Below, one piece after another: positions 1 through 10,615 of a stretch of DNA of 64,000 nucleotides. The stretch is from Paracamarosporium sp. OC-R06-R3 (lineage: Eukaryota; Ascomycota; Dothideomycetes; Pleosporales; Didymosphaeriaceae). The stretch covers positions 124,001 through 188,000 of the forward strand of contig JACVRA010000052.1 in the NCBI GenBank assembly GCA_019828545.1. The letters are read 5' to 3'. Within the stretch, counting starts at the first letter, position 1, and every line of letters starts with the position of its first letter. The translations under genes were made by a program, and so were the position numbers. The notes beneath the pieces were generated by a model. It did no database searches, had not been told where the DNA came from, and saw only the letters and a list, made by a program, of their open reading frames with translations.

Positions 1-1796
1 CTTTCGAAATCGGCGGAGAATGGAATGAATCTCAGCAACGGCGAGCGTGCAAGCCTCGTGAGCCTGGTCTATATGATTGCTGTCTTCCCAAACTACTAAT
101 TCGTTAAGGTTAATGGCGATTCGAGTGGCGTTATACAAAAGACTGGGACAAAATCAGCTCTGGCCACTGGCTAAGTTCGACTTTTTCACACGTACTGTAT
201 TGCAGCTATGCTTGGCTTCAAGGGCTGTTGGATCATGTCCCATGTTTTGAAGTCGGCCCATTCGGGCAGATGATTCCTCCATTCCAGTAGGCTGTGATTC
301 AGACTGTCGAGGTTTGGTTGATGGGGGGTCGTGTTTTGGTCGGATTCTGACATCAGGCTCAGCATGCGTTCAACGATCCGTGCAAATCTGATCTGTTCCT
401 TCACGTAAGGTATCATTGAGATGTCTGTGTACTGTTGATACGCATCGTCATCGAAACCAACAGAGCGCCATGGTAGGATAAACGCAGGGTCGCTGCAAAT
501 TAGTTATTCTACATGACCAAACAGTGATGGAGGAATGGTCACGGCTGGGTTGTCAATTCATGAACCTCGGCTTCGTTGTACAATAGTTGCACCGGCCGAC
601 CAAAAATAAGACTAATCAGTTTGTCCGAAATGTAGCAGCCCCAGTAGATCCGCCTCCGAATCTCGACATCTTCACGCGTATTGAACGACTGATCATATGA
701 AGCCCACATTTCGGGGTCTTTTTGTATGCCTAGGTCTTGAACCATTCGAAATGCAATACCTGAACATAACGATTCAGCTTGGTTGCGTCGTTCGAGCATC
801 TGGAAATCCTACCTGAAAAGGCCCAGCCCTTGGAAAGATTACCTAGGCCGATCTCGCAGAATGCCAGACACAGAAAAGTTTGGATTGCCGTGACGGATGG
901 GCGCACAAGGTCAGCCACTATAGCAATGCTTACTGCGGCGTCCCGACATCGTCCTCCAAAATCCCCTCCCTCGCTTTCTGGTAGCATCAAAGAGCCCAAT
1001 GCACAAATGGACAATAAGAGAGAAGTTGACCAGTACTTGCCGTCTTGGCGCTTACCAAAATGATCCCTGAGAAACGCATCGCGATAAATGAATACGTAGT
1101 TTGGGTATTGCCATTTGAAGAAAAGAAGGAGCGTTTGAGTGATAATTTCAGCCTCGATGTTGATATTAAAATGTCTCAAGACATGATCGGCACTCTTGAA
1201 CCCCTCGTCTCGTGGCGGACTATGCTGGTCGTTCCTGTCAGGTACCCCTTCGTCCTCGTCGTTATCGGAGAACATGTGATATATGCTTGTAGGCCCATGA
1301 AAGGAAAGCGACCCGTTGTAAGTTATATGGAGGTTCGAAGTGCGATAGAACTCCGAGCCGAACCGTGTTGCCGCAGTAGTGGACGTTGCCCGCCTGGACA
1401 AAGCTGGGGCTAGGTTGAGACTTTGTAGTTTAGTATCCCTCTCTGAAGATGAGGCATCTTGAAGATTGAGAATGAAGTCTTCCAGCCACGCAATTCGACT
1501 TTGCAGGAGGAGGACGTGGTCCTGTGACGCTGGCCTTCGTTTTCGATCTACTGGTCTGTACTCACACCCGACTCCCGCTATCCGGCAGACATTACATGGA
1601 ACCGTTTTGGAGCATTTCAACTCCTCTGTATTAGCAACAGATTTTTTGTGATGTGAAGAGTATGCGCAGAGGTACTTACCTTTTTATATTGGCATCGCTT
1701 GCATCTAATAACGGCGGTTAACCAGATCACGTCGTACTTGCGATGATATAGCATAACTTACGCCAAGGCTTTTTCTTGCAGCGGAGCACTTGACAT
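1..1796 (-). CDS. Zn2Cys6 (zinc binuclear cluster) transcription factor, C-terminal end outside the window
   Basis: Predicted exons on the minus strand are 1762-1796, 1680-1704, 813-1620, 543-759, 196-492 and 1-142, running off the left edge. The joined N-terminus gives a textbook Zn2Cys6 cluster, C-x2-C-x6-C-x5-C-x2-C-x6-C, with cysteines at residues 13, 16, 23, 29, 32 and 39. A short leucine-containing linker (LLLQSRIAWLEDFILNLQ) that looks like a dimerisation coiled coil follows. The fungal-specific regulatory domain is marked by GWAFSGIAFRMVQDLGI and RRRIYWGCYISDKLISLIFG, both continuous only after splicing. The family binds CGG triplets as dimers in the nucleus. The gene is divergent from a Rid-family gene 455 bp away, with a matching CGG-N10-CCG site between them, so autoregulation or control of that neighbour is a reasonable inference. 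The first exon is 35 nt and the second only 25 nt; both are needed for the cluster. The target pathway is unknown. Confidence 0.88.
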
Positions 1797-2043
1797 TGGC
1801 AGCATCTGGGGACCTGAGGGGATTATTGATTCAATTCGTACCCGGCCCATCTACAGACAGATGCATAGGCAGAACATTGGGGATGGCCAATTCACAGCGA
1901 TGAATCGAATTCACGGGCGGCGTCATCCTCCTTGGCGCGGCCACTAACCCTAACGCCAACTAGGCTTGCGGAGCTAGATCCCCTCACGCTAGCTGAAGTT
2001 CCGGCCGATTTACGCATCTGATCACGATAAGTCAGTAGTGGTT

Positions 2044-2059
2044 CGGAGATGGGTCTCCG
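2044..2059. promoter_or_regulatory. CGG-N10-CCG inverted site between divergent genes
   Basis: The 16-mer CGGAGATGGGTCTCCG is a perfect 6-bp inverted repeat (CGGAGA/TCTCCG) around a 4-bp spacer, equivalent to CGG-N10-CCG. This is the spacing class bound by some Zn2Cys6 dimers such as yeast Put3. It lies about 250 bp upstream of the transcription-factor start and 193 bp upstream of the Rid-family start. A second palindrome, ACCGG-N6-CCGGT, is at 2098-2113, and a CGGCCG is at 2002-2007. Binding is inferred from the pattern only. Confidence 0.5.
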
Positions 2060-2181
2060 GAACCCAGTTGCGTTTCAGCCAATTGTCGCCAATCGCCACC
2101 GGCATTGACCGGTTGATGGACCTTTCTGGAAATCTCTCTGTCAAGAACAAATAATTGCGTGAGGACATCAAATGCGAACTA

Positions 2182-2187
2182 TATAAA
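2182..2187 (+). promoter_or_regulatory. TATA box of the Rid-family gene
   Basis: TATAAA lies 65 bp upstream of the chosen ATG at 2252 and downstream of the palindromic CGG sites. The spacing supports the ATG at 2252 over in-frame codons further upstream, which would start before or inside the TATA box. Confidence 0.5.
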
Positions 2188-2251
2188 CCTGCATCAGCAT
2201 GTCGAGTATCATGATGGCTGGACTGGCTTCATTGTTCCAGTAAATCTTCTC

Positions 2252-2769
2252 ATGTCTCAAATCGCTGTGCTGAGCAAGGAGGCTCCGACACCTAGTCCAC
2301 ATCTATCACAAGCCATTATTTGTAATGGAATGGTGTATTGTTCAGGAGCACTTGGTATTCATCCCCAAACACGAAAGATCGCGGGTGGCGCTTATGAGCA
2401 GACGGTTCGCTATTCCCCGTTGCGCATTAATAATTGTTTCTAATCCCCCATAGAAGCAGGCCCTGAACAATATCAACGCAATACTCAAAACAGCTGGTAC
2501 ACAGTCGAGAAGCATTGTTAAAGCCACTATCTTCCTCTCAAGTATGGAACATTATGGCGAAGTCAATAGAGCATATTTGGAGTTCTTCTCAGCCGATCCG
2601 AAGCCGGTAAGTTTGAACTCAACCAGGCTAAATTGATTGGGCCCTAACAAAGTACTAGAGCCGAACATGCGTTGCTGTTGCGCAACTCCCGCTTCAAGGA
2701 GCCGATGTAGAGATCGAGGTGATTGCCAGTCTTCCTCAACCAGCTGTACAATTAAGACCCCATATCTGA
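2252..2769 (+). CDS. Rid/YjgF/YER057c/UK114 family protein (probable enamine/imine deaminase)
   Basis: Exons 2252-2404, 2454-2606 and 2659-2769 give 138 residues, normal for the family (about 130). Family members hydrolyse reactive enamines and imines, such as 2-aminoacrylate from amino-acid metabolism, or have drifted to pathway-specific roles. Visible features are the N-terminal core strand (AIICNGMVYCSGALGIHP), the helix YEQTKQALNNINAILKTAG created by splicing at 2404/2454, and the segment RTCVAVAQLPLQGADVEIEV. That segment carries the conserved arginine that contacts the substrate carboxylate in RidA. The first donor (GTTCGC) is weak, but splicing there is required for frame and motif. 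The gene is divergent from the Zn2Cys6 regulator, which may control it. Rid paralogues next to fungal regulators are often pathway-specific, so the substrate remains open. Confidence 0.85.
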
Positions 2770-4654
2770 GATTGTGGCTATGAATCAATCAACTTTGCTT
2801 TAATTCTATACTCCATTGAACACTGAAGGATCAGAGAAGATTTAGGATTAACAGAAAGGGCATACCTTTTGATGGAAGTGAACTAATCATGCACCGCGAA
2901 CACTATTAGATCGCGTCACAACCGGGGTGACGAACCTTCCTTAAGATAAATGACAGGATTCCCCTATCATTGCGTCTGGTAAAGCTATGGAACTCATCAT
3001 TTCAAATAAACTGTGAAGACGTGTGCTCTAAAAATTTGTAATAGCCAGACAAGGATAGTGACTAGTACACCACTACTACCATAGACCGCCACCACGCTAA
3101 AACCCAAGCCAACTTCTACGTCCTCACATGGCATTGTACTCTTTTTCATTCACTCCATTGTCAGTCAATTGAGAATTTTCTTTTCTTTTTTCTTCTTACA
3201 GCTAGCAAGAGAAAACTTCAAATGCGTTCATTTAATATCAGGATCATTTATAATGACTCCAATACATCATGTAAGGTAACCGTTCAATTTCAAGCTTTGT
3301 GATAAAATGTTTTTGCCCGGATCCATCAATTCTAGTACGGTGATGATGACGGTATCTATCAACGAAAGACTGCCAAATGATTGCTGTCTCTTGTCAAGCG
3401 TTAGGATTTTATGACACCTAGACCGCCTGAACGATCCCACGAAGCGGAAGAAGCCATGCCTTGTGACTATGAAGTTCTTGGGTATTATGAAATGAGCCTA
3501 CAGTAGCTTCGGCGATGACGAATCGATCGCTGGATCACCGTGTTTGCCAGCATCTTACCCTGGCTCGTCAACGGCCGCCCGTAGTCCACATGCACAATCT
3601 TGCGTTGATCAACCGCCACATTGACCGAAAGCACTTACATAAAAGATAAAAAGATTCGGGTTATTTTGATATAGGCCATAATATCAACACTGACTGGGAA
3701 AGATGTAACTGGTGCAGCAATCGTATTACAAGGCAAGGTGGATCCACCTATTTTACTGCTACTTAATACTTTCCAGAGCATGTGGTTCTACCGTACGTTC
3801 AATATTCAGCCTCAAAAGATGGATACAATAAACGATTTAAAACATGACAAATGACAAACTGAAGTACAATGTTTCTTTGCAATCCAATCTTTATTCATTC
3901 TCGGTTTGTCTTTCAACAAACTGATCCTACTACTTCAAAATATGGCCACGAAAATAGCCGCCCTTGGTCGACTACCCCGCATAAGTCAAACCATGTCCAC
4001 AGTTCACCATTTTTCAGACACACTAACCCAAACAGGAAGGCAGTCGCTCTGCAGAAGCCAAATAGGCAGGTCGTATATCCAAGAGTGTAAGACTATCATT
4101 CCAAATGCACCAACGTGCAAGTGTGCCTGGACGAGCGCCGTTTTGAAATGACAACTTCGTTTCCAAGACTTCCACAGGTTTGATTTAGAGATTAATCGTT
4201 CGAGCCCCCGCGCTGTAGTTTCCACATTGAAGTAGATTGTACATGAAGCGACAGTGCACTCCCGGAACAAGCTCCAAATCAGGTAAGTGAAAGTTGAAAA
4301 GCGTAAGGTTATTCAAGTCAGTGTAAGTGTCTACTATACATATCTCGTCGCGCAAAATGCCTCTTTAGGATCGGGCCGACATTCGCACTGTAGTGTTGTA
4401 TCAGTCGGAACTGCCAAGTTGTGTATACGGAAAAGCTCACTGTACAAGGAAGGAGACCCTTTGGCTGTTTGGCGTGCATTAGACATCAATTGAGTAGTAC
4501 GAAGAAGGAAATCTTTACTGTGAGCGTGACAAGATAAATATTGGACCGAGTATCCGCAAATGATTGAAGAGTATGCACTTTTGGTCTCTCTTAATCTGCT
4601 GTTCTTAGTCAATCGCTTCCTTTCATCACAACTCCGCTTACTCAGGCCACCATA
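2770..4654. other. Gene-poor stretch, nothing recognised
   Basis: About 1.9 kb of moderately AT-rich DNA. Only short, mutually overlapping open frames are present (for example around 3870-4270), with no recognisable domain, splice structure or repeat. The last few hundred bases must hold the cutinase promoter. Confidence 0.4.
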
Positions 4655-5415
4655 ATGAAGACGTCTCTAATCACAGCAATCACTGCGGTCCTCGGCCTTA
4701 CCTCCGCTGCTCCAAGCCTTGATAAACGCCAGTATGGTAGTAGCACCTATAACCAACTCACCGATGGCACCGCCTGCCGCGCTATTTCTGTGATCTATGC
4801 CCGTGGCACGACCCAGCAGGGCAACGTTGGTGATGCAGCAGCTGTTGGCCCGCTCTTCTTCAACAGCCTAGCATCCAGAGTTGGTGGAACTAGCCAGCTA
4901 GCGATTCAAGGTGTCACTTATCCGGCCAATGTCGCGGGATTCCTTGCTGGAGGCGATGCTGCGGGCTCGACTACGATGGCAAACTTGATCTCAACGGTTA
5001 GTGAACAACTTCGGCATGATCTCGAAGACAGTTTATGAAATAAAAGGAACTAACATGATCTTCTAGACTGCAAGCAGGTGTCCCAATACCAAAATTGTGC
5101 TTTCAGGTTACTCGCAGGGCGCACAGCTTGTGCATAATGCAGCACAGAAAACATCTGCTGCGAATGCAGCGAAGGTCGCAGCAGGTACGCTTGAATCCTC
5201 CAACAATTTCTACAGTATACTCATATCCGGCAGTTGTCGTTTTTGGGGACCCAAAGAAGGGCCAATCCTTCGGATCTATTACTTCTTCGAAAACTCTCAC
5301 AATCTGTCACAGCGGCGACAACATCTGCGAAGGTGAAACTACTATCACTGCAGCGCATCTCAACTACCAAAATGACGTGGGAACTGCTGGTGCATTTGTT
5401 GCTGGAAAGGTTTGA
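4655..5415 (+). CDS. Secreted cutinase (carbohydrate esterase family 5)
   Basis: Exons 4655-4996, 5067-5184 and 5234-5415 give a 213-residue protein, the usual cutinase size. It hydrolyses ester bonds of plant cutin or related polyesters outside the cell. Residues 1-18 look like a signal peptide, followed by a Kex2-like LDKR site at about residue 25. The catalytic serine is Ser130 in GYSQG, aspartate Asp182 in CHSGDNICEG, and histidine His195 in AAHLNY. The cysteines around CRAIS, RCPNTK and CHSGDNIC match the family disulfides. Each intron has a GT donor and an AG acceptor, and the triad appears in one frame only after both are removed. The gene stands alone between two gene-poor AT-rich stretches, a common setting for secreted accessory genes. 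The family can also include acetylxylan esterases, but the C-x3-D-x2-C pattern favours cutinase. Confidence 0.92.
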
Positions 5416-7085
5416 GCCGGTGTGATTGAAAAATTGATGTTTGAGCCATCATTCGTTACCTGATAACTCAAAGATATACCTAAATAAATGATTTTCCTAA
5501 ATTAGTATTGGTATGTCCTCACAAGAGCTCAATTTCTGTCAAGTGATTGCAACTTTGTATTTGTGCCACTTGTCCACCCGTAGATGCGCCTTCGCTTTGT
5601 AACTCGATATCAAACAGTCTTTTTAGGAGTTTTTACGAACTTGCACTGAAGCACTCTCTAGTTCATATTATGAAGGTCGATCGTGCTGTGTTGATGCAAC
5701 GTTGCCGTGGAACCAGAAGATTCTCCACAAGAGGGAGACAAAACAAATCAGCTTAACAAGAAACTCTTTTTATTGCACTCTTTGCATAGGATCCAGCAAG
5801 TGGCTATGCGAAACAAAAAAAAGGCTTAAGGCCTCGGCTGCTCTTGAGGTGGTCCATTGCTTGATTTCGCATAGAGCGCCTGAGATTATGAATCGAAGAA
5901 CGCTCAAGGTCCATAACAGGCAGACTATCACAAGAGTGATTGTTTGGACTCATATGGTTGTGTGTCGCTTCGTGCCTCGAGATTACTATGAGAAATACTG
6001 GACAAGACTTATAGATTGTTGCTTATATCGTTCGCGAGGTTTATACTATTAATTGGAAATGCAGATTATCACGTCAGGACAGGATACATAATATTCTCGA
6101 GTAGGATCAGTATCAATCGTTTCTATTGTTGAGAGTTTTTATTGTTTCATGTTATAAAGGCGTACTGTTGTTGAACAGTTCACAGTAGAGATATCAATTG
6201 AAGAATTCCATTAATCTGCCTTCTCCAGAGCACCGAGTATGAGGGATGCACACACTCGCCCTTTGCTACCGTCCCGACCTTTGTGGGCATAAACCGCATG
6301 ATTCCCCTCCTCTGATTACAAAAAACTCAAATTGAAGAATCCTGTGTTGGTCAAGATATCGATTGATTCAATCCAAGTGCTTTTTCGGATCAATTTTATA
6401 TTGGATTTGGTGGAGTTATTCAGAAGCAGGCATTCAGTCATGCTGTACGCACAGGTGCTTCGCATCGCCACAAGGTTTGCACGTAAAAGTTTGTCTGCAT
6501 AATCATTCTTAACATTGAGCGGAGTGACAAGTAAAATATCAGACTATATTGAAGACACACTTCAAGGACAGACCTTCGGCTTCTTTCGTGCTTCTACCTA
6601 AATCGATTTTGTCCAAGTATTCTTCTTCAAAGTACGCTTAATGCTTCTTCGAATATATGATTGTGTACAAAACGGTACACAGCAAAACTTACCTGATTTC
6701 ATTCAATCGATGTCTTCTCCAATATTGGATAGAATACTACAATCAATGACATTAAACCAGACTCAGAGAGAGAAGAGGACGATAACCCCGGGAACAAGAG
6801 TCGAAACTTCAATAGTAAAGGCGATAGAAACATATCCTCGTTGGATGCTTTGTTTGCAGAAGGGGTAGTATACATCATGGTATTTCTCTTTCGCAGGCTT
6901 CGTCATATTTTCAGGGCTGGTGACTAGCTTATTTATGTGGTGAAATCAAAGAAGTACCTTCTGCTAAGATAATATCTGTAATACGATTAAGACTAGTTTG
7001 GAGAACAGTCCACCCAGTAGACATATCTCCGCATCGTACACGCATATCCTACAACAAAATATACAAGTCCGCTATGCATCGTCGT
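5416..7085. other. Gene-poor AT-rich stretch with a short inverted repeat
   Basis: About 1.7 kb with no supportable gene. A 10-bp inverted repeat (CTATGCGAAA at 5804-5813, TTTCGCATAG at 5865-5874) flanks about 50 bp. The rest is low-complexity AT-rich sequence with only short chance frames. Confidence 0.4.
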
Positions 7086-7710
7086 TTAAACGGCCTTCGT
7101 CCTCAACTGCACGCCATGCCACCCCTTGATCTCCTCCTTCAACACCTCGTTCACCATCTTATGCTGCTTAATCACGCTCAGACCCTTGAACCGCTCGCTC
7201 TCAATCTGCAGCGCATACATCGACCCGCATCCACCACTGATATCTTGCACCTAGCACACCATCATGTCAGCCAGGTTGATCCTTCTTCGTTCGCATTGAT
7301 GGATATAGAGTTCATAAAGCGCCGTAACCCTTGCACGACGTGCATGCTCGCCATGCAGCGATCGGTCAACGTCGCATCATCTGATCGCCACCGTCGCCCC
7401 TTGATATGCATCATATACGTGGCCCAGAACGTACCTCGAGTTTGACGGGCTGCAGCTCGGCCTTGATCTTGTTGAAGATGTGGAGCTCGGCCTCATTGAG
7501 GTAATCCGGCGGTTCGGGTGCTGCTGTGGCATATCCTCGCGCCGACGAAAGTGCGGGGAAGGCGCGCGTCGGGCCTGAAGGTAGGGCTGGAAGAATACGC
7601 GATCGGTGTGTTTGGGTGCAAATGCTGATTGTGCGCCGAGCGGTCGGGGGAAGACGCGGAGATGGGCGAAGGTGGAGGAGAGCCCTCGATAGTGCTCTTG
7701 AGGGGGCCAT
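7086..7710 (-). CDS. Mitochondrial BolA-like protein (BOL3/BOLA3 type)
   Basis: Exons 7435-7710 and 7086-7250 (minus) give 146 residues. The first 60 or so are rich in Arg, Ser, Ala and Pro with few acidic residues, typical of a mitochondrial presequence. The BolA domain follows, from LNEAELHIFNKIKAELQP through VQDISGGCGSMYALQIES to VIKQHKMVNEVLKEEIKG. The cysteine in SGGCGSMY and the histidine in IKQHKMVNEVL match positions that help hold a shared [2Fe-2S] cluster with monothiol glutaredoxin. Members of this branch help deliver iron-sulfur clusters to mitochondrial enzymes such as lipoate synthase and complex II. The intron is long (184 nt) but its GTACGT donor and CTAG acceptor keep phase. 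The presequence and the GGCGSMY variant point to BOL3 rather than cytosolic BOL2. Confidence 0.88.
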
Positions 7711-9598
7711 TGTGAGGGTCTGCGGCGTGGTTAGCGAGGATGGTGAGGGGAGGATATGACCACGCAGCTAGAATCGGGGGCTTACTCAATGCCGTTTGTA
7801 AGGTCGCAGCGTCAAGTCCAACAGTGTCGACGCGAACTTCCATCACGAACTCGAAGCTTTCGTCATGGGCCCGAGCTTCACCCGCCCAATCACATGACAT
7901 GCTTACTCACTCCTAGATAACGATAATGAAGCATCTCATCTTTCCCCCGAAATTCGGCTCTGACGTCTGGCTCTTTCTCTGAGTAACACCTCTGAATCAT
8001 CATGTACACTCGCCTCACAGTCGGTGAGCTGCAAAATCCCAACAAACCTTCGCGCGAAACGTTCCACATACCCTACTGCACCGCTAGCAAAGTGTCAACC
8101 GCCCAGGGCTCCCCAAAGTCCGGGGTTGCATAAGTGAGGAGAAGCTGGGCGGAGCTTTGAGAAACATGTACAGGTACACTCAGCCTCGTATTCTCTTCCG
8201 CAGTCAGACCCTTTCGGCCCTTATCAGCTCCTAAATACCACGCCCCTTGCACGCAATCTTATCCCGACCATTCTCAAACGCAGAACGACCCATCCACTAC
8301 GCAATCCCCGCCATCAACACCACTGCTCCACACCCTCCCGCTGCCAGCCTTCTCGATCCTGATATCATGCCACATAGCGCCTCTAACGAGTCTGATATCA
8401 CCTCACATACTCAACACTTCCAAAAAAGGTATCTGAGCTGTCGAGCTCTCGTAACTCCAAGGCTTCCCGTTCGCGATCCATCTTGGCAAGGATGCTACGG
8501 ATGTCTCCGAGAATTCAGGCTTATCGAAGGGCTGGTGGACCCTGAATACTCAGGGTAGGGTCGCTTGTAGGATCGTCTCCACGCCACTCGTCTCCACGCC
8601 ACTTTCACATGAAATGATGGGGTTCGCGGGGGCGGAACAAGATACCTCTTATGGGGACGGTGGGGCTATTGTATAACTAGTGAGGGTGATGACTAACGCT
8701 CCCTGTGCCGTTGAGGCGCTGATCCATTCACTAGGCGCGTCTGTCTTCGTATGCATGCCAAGACGTGAAAGACCAGATGGCGAACAATCCTGTGCACTTG
8801 TGCAACGTGCGGAGAAAGGATTCCAAGCGAAGCGTTGTAAGGCTGTGTGCGTGCGTGCTGTCGGGACATGCACAACATGTTGGACACGTCAAAGTGTGCA
8901 TGGTGGCTTTCTCGGAGCCCTTGGCACACGCGCACAAGGTGTTGGCATCGGAACAGCAGTGGAAGCGCACGTGGAACAAGTCAACGCCGCGAGCTCGTCA
9001 ACAACGTAAGCATTTTGTTGCTGTGAGGTCGACCTTTTTCTCCTTTAGTAGACGGCACTTTTCCCACGGACGAGGTAATTTCTATTGAGCAGAATACCCA
9101 GATTGGAGACTCGCAACACCGACCAATCACCGCCAATGTAACCAACATCCACAATAAAGACATAGCATCTCCAGCGCGTCGTGCTCTATCGCGAATATTG
9201 CACCGCGAAGAGAAACCTAAATATAGCCTTTGACTCCACGAAATGCTGTACCTGTTGTTTGACATTGAACATGTTTAAGCTATTCCCGGATGACTTTGCT
9301 CAAGAAACATGCCGGAGCAATATGCATCGAGGCAGAGAGCACGCAGAAAGACCAAAGCAGTACGGTAGATACGCCGAACGCGTACTCACAAGGTGAAGCA
9401 GACGGGCGGGAACGCAGTGAGCACGCACTCAATCAGCCCGGCGGCCATCATCAAAACGTCTTGGAACCGCCCACTGCGATACTACACCGTACCGTCCCAT
9501 TGCGTTGCGTCCCTCTCTGCTATACCTCCCATTGCAACGTGTAAGACAGCCAGCCAGCACAGTGCAGCCCAGCCCATCCTACCACCCCTCAGCCAGCC
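7711..9598. other. Intergenic region with a small tandem duplication
   Basis: About 1.9 kb with no convincing gene. Open frames at about 8250-8560 and 8650-9090 overlap on both strands and are rich in Cys, His and Arg, which is typical of chance frames. The segment just before 9599 should carry the promoter of the secreted protein. Confidence 0.4.
8574..8603. repeat. Two tandem copies of a 15-bp unit
   Basis: CGTCTCCACGCCACT is repeated exactly twice, head to tail. No coding context is seen; a simple local duplication is the likely origin. Confidence 0.8.
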
Positions 9599-10409
9599 AT
9601 GCGGTCCGCTGTAACCCTCATTTTCGCCGCCGCAGGTGCGCTCGTAGCATCGTCGCCCGTAGACCCGGTACCGGTGCCCACGACGATCATCGCGGATCCG
9701 ACGATCTCTGTGCCGCTTTCCACCTCGCTGAACGTACCGACTACGCTGCCAACGCTGCTGCCGACCTTGTCGGTGCCCTCGAATCTAAGCACCTCGCGGT
9801 CCAGCAAGCACCATTTCAGCCACTGGGAGCCGATCCCCATCTTCAGTTCGTCCTGCAACTGCCCCGACCTAGCGACGGTGCAGTATCCCTGCTGGGCCAC
9901 CGATTCTCTGCAAGTAAGTCCATGTCCACGTTCAAACAGTGAAAAGCAGACGTTCCACAGAAGCCCCTGGACAAACACGCACAACCCCAGCCACAAAAAG
10001 CAAAGCAGATAAACAAGGACACGAAGAAAACTAACCCCCCCGCCCCAGCGCTGCAACTTCGAAGAGCTACACTCCTTCGTCTGCTGGACGTCCGCCGCCC
10101 GCGGCTGCCCGACGCCCACCCGCCAGGTACGCATGCATACCCCGCTGCCAGTGGGCTGGAATATCTCTTAACGTGCTGCTGCAGTGCGACGCTTTGTACG
10201 CGCCCACGCCGCTCACGGGCAAGCACCCGTGCGAACTGGGGCAGAACACGGGGGGCCTCGAGCCTGCGCCGTCAACCGTGTATGTGACCGAGGCGCCGGG
10301 CATCACGGGTGCTCCTACTGCTACGGCTGCGCTGACTGCGACGGCGCCGCCGCTGGGCCGCTGGCAGGATATGGCGTGGAGCCCGGAGCACTATGGCGTT
10401 CGTAAGTAG
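9599..10409 (+). CDS. Small secreted eight-cysteine protein (effector-like), 3' end uncertain
   Basis: Exons 9599-9913, 10049-10126 and 10185-10409 give 205 residues. The N-terminus (MRSAVTLIFAAAGALVASSP) is a clear signal peptide. A Pro/Thr/Val/Ser-rich linker follows to about residue 80. A compact region then holds eight cysteines spaced C-x1-C-x9-C-x8-C-x9-C-x7-C-x6-C-x14-C, and the tail is Ala/Thr/Pro-rich. Eight cysteines suggest four disulfides; the count equals that of CFEM domains but the spacing differs. I do not recognise a family. Both introns keep phase and together bring all eight cysteines into one frame. Oddly, the last codons (GTT CGT AAG TAG) overlap a perfect GTAAGT donor, so the real transcript might splice onward into the gap at 10553-10597. 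Function is unknown; a role at the host or environment interface is inference. Confidence 0.65.
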
Positions 10410-10552
10410 ATTTGGGGTGATGGCTGTAGAGAGTGTGATTGACGCTGGGGGGAGAGAGATGGCGGTTGATACTCTGGTTCGGTCGAGAGTGAATACGAGG
10501 CCAATGGAACAGTATCATTGCTTTGAGTGCCTGAGCATTGGTGCACCGTGGG

Positions 10553-10615
10553 NNNNNNNNNNNNNNNNNNNNNNNNNNNNNNNNNNNNNNNNNNNNNCCC
10601 CCCCCCCCCCCCCCC
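10553..10615. other. Assembly gap followed by a poly-C run
   Basis: 45 undetermined bases (10553-10597) are followed by 18 consecutive C (10598-10615). The homopolymer probably broke the assembly, and its true length is unknown. Open frames drawn across the gap are meaningless. Confidence 0.95.
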
